A stretch of DNA of 64,000 nt, taken from assembly GCA_002798175.1 (NCBI GenBank), contig NWQL01000001.1:855651-919650 (forward strand), in the 5' to 3' direction. Below the pieces are notes generated by a model. That model saw nothing but the letters and a program-made list of their open reading frames with translations, had not been told where the DNA came from and searched no databases. Position 1 is the stretch's first letter. Every line of letters starts with the position of its first letter. Below, piece by piece: positions 58,999-64,000 of this stretch. A program made the translations under genes and the position numbers. Source of the DNA: Lysobacteraceae bacterium NML91-0213 (GTDB lineage Bacteria; Pseudomonadota; Gammaproteobacteria; Xanthomonadales; Xanthomonadaceae).

Positions 58999-59742
58999 TC
59001 AGAAGCTCATGAACAGCCCGCCGTTGACCGGCAGGTTGGCGCCGGTGATGAAGCCGGACTCCTCCGCGGCGAGAAACGCGACTGCGCGTGCGATCTCGTC
59101 GGGTTCGCCGAGCCGGCCGACCGGCACCCGGTCGACGATGTCCGCGCGGATCGCGTCGGGCATCGCCGCCACCAGCGCGGTGGCGCAATAGCCCGGCGAC
59201 ACCGTATTGACGGTCACGCCCTTGCGCGCCACTTCACGCGCCAGCGCCATGGTGAAGCCGTGCATGCCGGCTTTGGCCGCGGAGTAGTTGGTCTGGCCGA
59301 ACTGACCGGTCTGCCCGTTGACCGAGGCGAGGTTGACGATGCGCCCGAAGCCGCGCGTGACCATGCCATCGACCGCGTGGCGGCACAGGTTGAACACGCT
59401 GCCCAGGTTGACGTCGATCACCGCGTCCCACTGCACGCGGTCCATCCGGCGCAGGGTCGTATCACGGGTGATGCCGGCGTTGTTGACGACGATATCGAGC
59501 GCGCCATGACGCGCCTCGGTGTCGGCGACGAAGCGCGCACAGGCGTCGAAGTCGGACACGTCGAGCACCGCCGTCCCGACATCCAGTCCCTGCATGGAAT
59601 GTTCGAACGCGATGTGGCGTTCCGGTGGACCCTCGAGGTCGGCGGCGATGACCCGGCAACCGGCCTGCGCCAGGTGCCTGCAGATGGCACTGCCGATACC
59701 GCCAAGGCCGCCGGTCACGACGGCCACGCGTTGTGCACTCAT
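58999..59742 (-). CDS. Acetoacetyl-CoA reductase (PhaB-like SDR), copy 1
   Basis: A 247-residue short-chain dehydrogenase. RVAVVTGGLGGIGSAICRHL is the cofactor loop. NNAGITRDTTLRRMDRVQWD is PhaB-specific, and IVNLASVNGQTGQFGQTNYS with YSAAKAG carries the catalytic Ser/Tyr/Lys. It ends ITGANLPVNGGLFMSF. It reduces acetoacetyl-CoA to (R)-3-hydroxybutyryl-CoA for PHA synthesis. A second similar gene lies at 60416-61156, with phaR between. No PHA synthase gene is in the window. The start is ATG 59742 (MSAQRVAVVTGG). Confidence 0.9.
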   Translation of the reverse strand: MSAQRVAVVTGGLGGIGSAICRHLAQAGCRVIAADLEGPPERHIAFEHSMQGLDVGTAVLDVSDFDACARFVADTEARHGALDIVVNNAGITRDTTLRRMDRVQWDAVIDVNLGSVFNLCRHAVDGMVTRGFGRIVNLASVNGQTGQFGQTNYSAAKAGMHGFTMALAREVARKGVTVNTVSPGYCATALVAAMPDAIRADIVDRVPVGRLGEPDEIARAVAFLAAEESGFITGANLPVNGGLFMSF

Positions 59743-59818
59743 GCAATCAGACTCGTATGGGCGGTACTGCGGCAGCACGCCGCCGCACCGCATCAGCTTG
59801 GATCGGATCGGGCGCGGC

Positions 59819-60310
59819 TCAGCGGCCGCGCTTGTCGGCGGGCTTGTCGGGACCGGTGCCGGGGGCGCGGCCGACACTGCCGACCAGGTTCTTCTGGAAG
59901 TCCTGCCACATTTCCAGGTTGCGCTCGGTGAGCCGGTTCATCATCGTCCACGGAGTCTGCCCGAGCAGACCGCTGACCTGCTGGCGGAACTGGGTCTGCT
60001 GGTCGAGGAACACCTGCATCGAACGCTCGAGATAGGTCGCCATGAAACCCTGCAGCGGATCCCCGTAGAAGCGGATGATCTGGCTGAGCAGCTGGGTGGA
60101 GAGGATCGGCTGACCTTCCTGCTCGTGCTCGGCGATGATCTGCAGCAAGACCTGCCGGGTCAGGTCCTGGCCGCTCTTGGCATCGCGGACCTCGAAGTTC
60201 TCGCCGTCGATGATCAGCTGGCGGACATCCTCGATCGTGATGTAGCTGGAGATCTCGGTGTCGTAGAGCCGGCGGTTCGGATACTTCTTGATGATGCGGA
60301 GGTCGCTCAT
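59819..60310 (-). CDS. phaR: Polyhydroxyalkanoate synthesis repressor PhaR
   Basis: A 163-residue DNA-binding regulator that represses phasin and related genes and binds PHA granules. The N-terminal PHB_acc_N domain begins LRIIKKYPNRRLYDTEISSY and continues ITIEDVRQLIIDGENFEVRD; this is the family signature. The two PHB_acc domains continue to about residue 115 (QIIRFYGDPLQGFMATYLER). A short tail follows. ATG 60310 is used because MSDLRIIKKYPNRR is the conserved start. It lies between the two phaB-like genes on the same strand. Confidence 0.95.
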   Translation of the reverse strand: MSDLRIIKKYPNRRLYDTEISSYITIEDVRQLIIDGENFEVRDAKSGQDLTRQVLLQIIAEHEQEGQPILSTQLLSQIIRFYGDPLQGFMATYLERSMQVFLDQQTQFRQQVSGLLGQTPWTMMNRLTERNLEMWQDFQKNLVGSVGRAPGTGPDKPADKRGR

Positions 60311-60415
60311 GGGACCCTGTGGCCTGGCCGTGTTGCCTCGCAGCATGGCCCAGCACGTGGACCCGCGCAACCGCGCCATGCATTGCTGCGATGGCGGTTG
60401 CGCGGGCGTTCGCGA

Positions 60416-61156
60416 TCACCAGCCCATGTACTGGCCGCCGTTGGCCGAGAGGTTGGCGCCGGTGATCCACGCGGCCTCGTCGGGCAGGAAGAAGGCCACC
60501 GCGTAGGCGATCTCGTCGGGCGTGCCGAGCCTGCCGGTCGGGATCTGCGCAACGATCTTCTCGCGCACCGCCTCGGGCACGGCCATCACCATGTCGGTAC
60601 CGATGTAACCCGGCGAGACCGTGTTGACGGTTATGCCGAAGCGCGCATTCTCCTGCGCAAGCGAGATGGTGAAGCCGTGCATGCCCGCCTTGGCGGCGGC
60701 GTAGTTGGCCTGGCCGTACTGGCCCTTCTGGCCGTTGATCGAACTGATCTGCACGATACGCCCCCACTGCCGTTCGCGCATGCCCTCGATCACCGGGCGG
60801 GTGACGTTGAACACCGAGTTGAGGTTGGTGTCGATGACCTCGCGCCACTGGTCGGCGCGCATCCGGTGGAAGGTGGTGTCGCGGGTGATGCCGGCGTTGT
60901 TGATCAGGATGTCGACCGGGCCCAGGTCGCGCTCGACCTGCCGCACCATCGCCTCCGACTGCTCGGCCGATGCGACATCGCCGCGGGCGAGGGTCACGTC
61001 GCAACCGGCGGCGCGCATGTGTTCCTGCCATTCGCGGGCGCGGCCCTCGTCGCGGTAGTTGGTGGCCACGCGATACCCGGCCCCGTGCAGGCGCTTGCAG
61101 ATGGCGGTTCCGATCCCGCCGGTTCCCCCGGTGACCAGGGCGACTCTTGCCGTCAT
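60416..61156 (-). CDS. Acetoacetyl-CoA reductase (PhaB-like SDR), copy 2
   Basis: A 246-residue reductase closely related to the 58999-59742 protein. RVALVTGGTGGIGTAICKRL, NNAGITRDTTFHRMRADQWR, IVQISSINGQKGQYGQANYA and YAAAKAG are the cofactor and catalytic segments, and the C-terminus is ITGANLSANGGQYMGW. This copy matches classical PhaB (FbaB-type NADPH enzymes) more closely in the GQKGQYGQ motif. ATG 61156 follows GGGAGA (a good site) on the minus strand. It heads the phaB-phaR-phaB set. Confidence 0.93.
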   Translation of the reverse strand: MTARVALVTGGTGGIGTAICKRLHGAGYRVATNYRDEGRAREWQEHMRAAGCDVTLARGDVASAEQSEAMVRQVERDLGPVDILINNAGITRDTTFHRMRADQWREVIDTNLNSVFNVTRPVIEGMRERQWGRIVQISSINGQKGQYGQANYAAAKAGMHGFTISLAQENARFGITVNTVSPGYIGTDMVMAVPEAVREKIVAQIPTGRLGTPDEIAYAVAFFLPDEAAWITGANLSANGGQYMGW

Positions 61157-61195
61157 CTTCGTTCTCCCCGCCACGCCACGTGGCTGCGGCCGATT

Positions 61196-62098
61196 CTAGG
61201 GTGCACCGATGTCGGCGACGTTGTGCGTTGCGGCGAGCGGTCCGCGCGGGATCCGTCCGGGCTCGAAGGCGGCGCTCGCCATCGCCAACCAGTCATGCGG
61301 ATCGGTAGGCGTGGTGCGCAGTGGGCGCTGTCCGAGCAGTTGCCAGGCGCTCGCCAGCGCGGCGACGGGCTCGCGCTCGTCGAAGGGCAGGGCGTCCTGC
61401 GATTTCGACAGCTTGCGGCCCCGCGCATCGAGCAGCAGCGGCAGGTGCGCATATCGCGGCGACGCGAGCTGCAGCCGCTGTTGCAGCACGATCTGGCGGG
61501 CGGTCGAGCCCAGCAGGTCGGCACCGCGCACGATGCGGGTCATGGACTGCGCGCCGTCGTCGACCACCACCGCCAGCTGGTAGGCCCAGTAGCCGTCGGC
61601 CCGGCGCAGCACGAAGTCGCCGGTCACCGCATGCACGTCCTCGCTGACATGGCCCTGGATGGCGTCCTCGAAGGCCACGTGCGTGCCTTCCGGCACGCGC
61701 AGCCGGATCGACGGGTCGCGCCGGCGCGCGCCGGCCACGCAGTGGCGGTGGATGCCGTCATGCGCGGCCAGTGCGCTGCGGCTGCAGTGGCAGACGAAGG
61801 CGTCGCCCTGGTCGAGCAGGCGCTCCAGGGCCCGGGCGTACAACGCGCCGCGGGTGCTCTGGCGCAGCACCGGACCATCCGGGTGCAGGCCCAGGCGCCT
61901 GAGCGCGCGCAACTGCGCATCGGCGGCGCCGGGTACCTCGCGGGGCGGGTCGATGTCCTCGATGCGCACGTGCCATTCGCCCCCCGCATGGCGGGCGAAC
62001 AGCCAGCTGCCCAGCGCGGCCAGCAGCGACCCGGCGTGCAGGCGGCCGGTGGGCGAGGGCGCAAAGCGCCCGCGGGGTAATGACGGGGTGGAGGACAT
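61196..62098 (-). CDS. gluQ: Glutamyl-Q tRNA(Asp) synthetase
   Basis: This tRNA-modifying paralogue of GluRS transfers glutamate to queuosine at position 34 of tRNA-Asp. The 300-residue protein lacks an anticodon-binding domain, as expected. The HIGH-like motif is APSPTGRLHAGSLLAALGSW. The zinc site Cys/Cys/Cys cluster is CHCSRSALAAHDGIHRHC. The KMSKS-like loop is DARGRKLSKSQDA. ATG 62098 (MSSTPSLPRGRFAPSPTGR) is preferred; an upstream ATG at 62131 would add 11 residues. It is divergent from htpX. Confidence 0.95.
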   Translation of the reverse strand: MSSTPSLPRGRFAPSPTGRLHAGSLLAALGSWLFARHAGGEWHVRIEDIDPPREVPGAADAQLRALRRLGLHPDGPVLRQSTRGALYARALERLLDQGDAFVCHCSRSALAAHDGIHRHCVAGARRRDPSIRLRVPEGTHVAFEDAIQGHVSEDVHAVTGDFVLRRADGYWAYQLAVVVDDGAQSMTRIVRGADLLGSTARQIVLQQRLQLASPRYAHLPLLLDARGRKLSKSQDALPFDEREPVAALASAWQLLGQRPLRTTPTDPHDWLAMASAAFEPGRIPRGPLAATHNVADIGAP

Positions 62099-62210
62099 GG
62101 GCGTGCGCGCAACCGGTGCTTGCCGGTCCACTTGAATTCCGGCCGGGTGGCATTATGTCGGCTCCAACGCGGCCCATGGGCCACGACCCCCCGATCTGGA
62201 ATCCAATCCG

Positions 62211-63116
62211 ATGTTCACCCGTATCGCCCTGTTCCTTGCCACCAACATCGCCGTGCTGGCGCTCGTCAGCATCGTCATGGCCATCTTCGGCATCGACCCG
62301 GCCACCAACGCGGGCCTGCTGATGTTCGCCGCCGTGTTCGGATTCGGCGGCGCCTTCGTCTCGCTGGCGCTGTCGAAGTGGACCGCCAAGCGCGGTACGG
62401 GCGCACACGTGATCACCCAGCCGGCCAACGAAATCGAGCGCTGGCTGGTCGAGACGGTGCGCCGCCAGGCCCAGCAGGCCGGTATCGGCATGCCCGAGGT
62501 CGCCATCTACGATGCGCCCGAGATCAACGCCTTCGCCACCGGCGCCAGCCGCAACAACGCACTGGTGGCGGTGTCGACCGGGCTGCTGCGCTCGATGACC
62601 CGCGACGAGGCCGAAGCGGTGCTCGGCCACGAGGTCGCCCACATCGCCAACGGGGACATGGTGACGATGGCCCTGCTGCAGGGCGTGCTCAACACCTTCG
62701 TGATCTTCCTGGCCCGCGTGGTGGGCCGCGCGGTGGACGGCTACCTCAGCGGCGGGCGCGACAACGGCGGGGGTGGCCTCGCCTATTTCGCCATCGTGTT
62801 CGTGCTCGACATGATCTTCGGCCTGTTCGCGAGCATGATCGCCATGTGGTTCTCGCGCCGCCGCGAATTCCGCGCCGACGTCGGTGGTGCGCAGCTGGCC
62901 GGCCGCCAGAAGATGCTCGCCGCGCTGGAGCGGCTGGGCCAGACCTATGGCCACAACACGCTGCCCAAGCAGATCGCCGCGTTCGGCATCAGCGGCGCAC
63001 TCGGCCACGGCGTCAAGCGCCTGCTGATGAGCCACCCGCCGCTGGAGGAGCGCATCCACAGCCTGCGCAATGCCGACCTCGGCGAAAGCGACGGTGCGCG
63101 CCAGCGCGCGTTCTGA
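62211..63116 (+). CDS. htpX: Protease HtpX
   Basis: A 301-residue M48B membrane metalloprotease that degrades misfolded membrane proteins together with FtsH. Two N-terminal spans ([39 protein letters not shown]) precede the active site [14 protein letters not shown]. The third zinc ligand region is [12 protein letters not shown]. Two later hydrophobic segments follow around [18 protein letters not shown]. It ends [20 protein letters not shown], the standard family terminus. A strong terminator follows. Confidence 0.97.
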   Translation: MFTRIALFLATNIAVLALVSIVMAIFGIDPATNAGLLMFAAVFGFGGAFVSLALSKWTAKRGTGAHVITQPANEIERWLVETVRRQAQQAGIGMPEVAIYDAPEINAFATGASRNNALVAVSTGLLRSMTRDEAEAVLGHEVAHIANGDMVTMALLQGVLNTFVIFLARVVGRAVDGYLSGGRDNGGGGLAYFAIVFVLDMIFGLFASMIAMWFSRRREFRADVGGAQLAGRQKMLAALERLGQTYGHNTLPKQIAAFGISGALGHGVKRLLMSHPPLEERIHSLRNADLGESDGARQRAF

Positions 63117-63135
63117 CCCGCCGGTAACAGTCATG

Positions 63136-63164
63136 AAAAAGCCCGCCGGATGGCGGGCTTTTTT
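63136..63164. terminator. Strong terminator after htpX (bidirectional-looking)
   Basis: AAAAAGCCCGCC pairs with GGCGGGCTTTTT across a short GGAT loop, with a run of T on the plus strand and A on the upstream side. It can serve htpX on the plus strand and the opposing EAL gene that ends at 63179 on the minus strand. Confidence 0.95.
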
Positions 63165-63178
63165 CTGCGTGCGCGTGG

Positions 63179-64000
63179 CTAGTCGAAATCGTAGTTCATG
63201 TGCGGGCCCGGCTCGGCCAGGAACATGCCCTGCACGTAGTCGATGCCGGCGGAGAACAGGATCGACATGCTCGATGCATCCTGCACCGATTCGGCGATGG
63301 TGCGGATGCCCAGTTCGCGCGCCTTCTCGGCGATCTCGCCCACACGGCGCTGGTTGTCGGCGTTCTGCGGCAGCTCTTCGGTGAAGCTGCGGTCGAGCTT
63401 GAGCAGGTGCGGCTGCAGGTGCGCGAGCAGCTGGAAGGAATCGAGCCCCACGCCGAAATGTTCCAGGGCGAGACGGCAGTCGTAACGGCCGATCGCGGCG
63501 GCGAAGTCGCGGGTCGCCTTGAGATGGGTGAACACCTTGGCTTCCGGCAGCTCGAGCACCAGGTATTCGCCCGGCACCTCGTGCTTGGCCAGCTGTTCGC
63601 CGATGTAGCGCACCAGGCTGTCGTCGTGCAGCGAGGCCTGGCTGATCTTCACCAGCAGGGTGGTCGGCTTGCCGGCGCGCATGCGCTCGCCGATCCGCGC
63701 GATCGCCTGGCCGACCACGTGGTGGTCGATTTCCCACAGCAGCCCATGCTCCTCGGCGATGTGCAGGAAGGTCAGCGGCGGCACCAGTTCGCCATCGCCG
63801 GCGTCCAGCCGCAGCAGCGTCTCGTACACGGCGCCGGTCTCGCCCTGCAGGTTGATCACCGGCTGGTAGTGCAGCACGAAGCCGTTGCGGTCCAGTGCGT
63901 CGCGCAGGCGCTCGACCCAGGCGCGCATGTGCTCTTCCTCGGCACGGTCGGCGGCGGCCGGGTCGAAGATCTCGTAGCGGTTGCCGCCCACCGCCAGCGA
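63179..64000 (-). CDS. FimX-like degenerate EAL protein (5' end outside window)
   Basis: The C-terminal 273 or so residues of a protein whose N-terminus lies past the right edge. The EAL domain is inactive by motif: YETLLRLDAGD replaces EALLR, VKISQASL replaces NxSxxxL, LEHFGVGLDSFQLL replaces DDFGxG, and IAESVQD replaces the final Glu motif. Preceding residues GGNRYEIFD look like the end of a GGDEF-type domain. Together this matches FimX, a cyclic-di-GMP receptor that controls type IV pilus assembly. The C-terminal tail is MNYDFD. The assignment is partial because the N-terminal REC/PAS region is not seen. Confidence 0.85.
   Translation of the reverse strand, partial: SLAVGGNRYEIFDPAAADRAEEEHMRAWVERLRDALDRNGFVLHYQPVINLQGETGAVYETLLRLDAGDGELVPPLTFLHIAEEHGLLWEIDHHVVGQAIARIGERMRAGKPTTLLVKISQASLHDDSLVRYIGEQLAKHEVPGEYLVLELPEAKVFTHLKATRDFAAAIGRYDCRLALEHFGVGLDSFQLLAHLQPHLLKLDRSFTEELPQNADNQRRVGEIAEKARELGIRTIAESVQDASSMSILFSAGIDYVQGMFLAEPGPHMNYDFD

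Overview
The window is a stretch of high-GC chromosome (roughly 70 % G+C by eye) from a gammaproteobacterium. It most resembles the Xanthomonadaceae/Lysobacteraceae (Lysobacter, Luteimonas, Xanthomonas type). The reasons are an Oar-type TonB receptor beside a LacI regulator, a zwf-glk-pgl-edd-eda cluster, a FimX-like EAL protein, an S8 protease with a PA domain, and dispersed palindromic repeats. No prophage, insertion sequence or CRISPR array was seen. Almost all of the window is coding. Many long antisense frames are G+C artefacts and are not listed.

Left part (1-4.05 kb): a minus-strand scpA-scpB-rluB unit, then a small YciI-like gene. The centrepiece is 4.1-24.5 kb, a coherent carbohydrate locus. 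It holds a LacI repressor, a TonB-dependent receptor, a glycoamylase/GH144-like lipoprotein, a sugar-binding lipoprotein, two ABC permeases and a secreted discoidin/six-hairpin glycosidase. It also holds a small membrane protein, a minus-strand zwf-glk-pgl-edd-eda set that takes glucose to pyruvate and glyceraldehyde-3-P, and a divergent MalK-type ATPase. Three near-identical 14-bp LacI-type sites (TGNAANCGNTTNCA) lie before lacI, before the hydrolase/ABC operon, and between zwf and the ATPase gene. The inferred job is breakdown, uptake and Entner-Doudoroff catabolism of a glucan, possibly a beta-1,2-glucan, under one repressor. Two palindromic repeats are translated in frame at the starts of two genes of this operon.

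Middle part (24.7-46.2 kb): class I fumarase, an ABC exporter, an ECF sigma/anti-sigma/IMPACT-family operon, a GAF-GAF-GGDEF-EAL protein, a von Willebrand lipoprotein, an aldehyde dehydrogenase/acetolactate-synthase-like pair, xseA, a PCu(A)C copper chaperone, ispG, a PAP2 phosphatase and a large S8 peptidase.

Right part (46.2-64 kb): a soluble PAS chemoreceptor with a structured leader, an EamA transporter with murB and pyrD, a DUF4190-like protein, an ALDH7-type dehydrogenase, tRNA-Arg(CCU), an AI-2E family transporter, tRNA-Ala(CGC), rnd, a sulfatase-modifying-factor-like lipoprotein with an M48 peptidase, phaR flanked by two acetoacetyl-CoA reductase genes, gluQ, htpX, and a FimX-like degenerate EAL gene cut by the window end.
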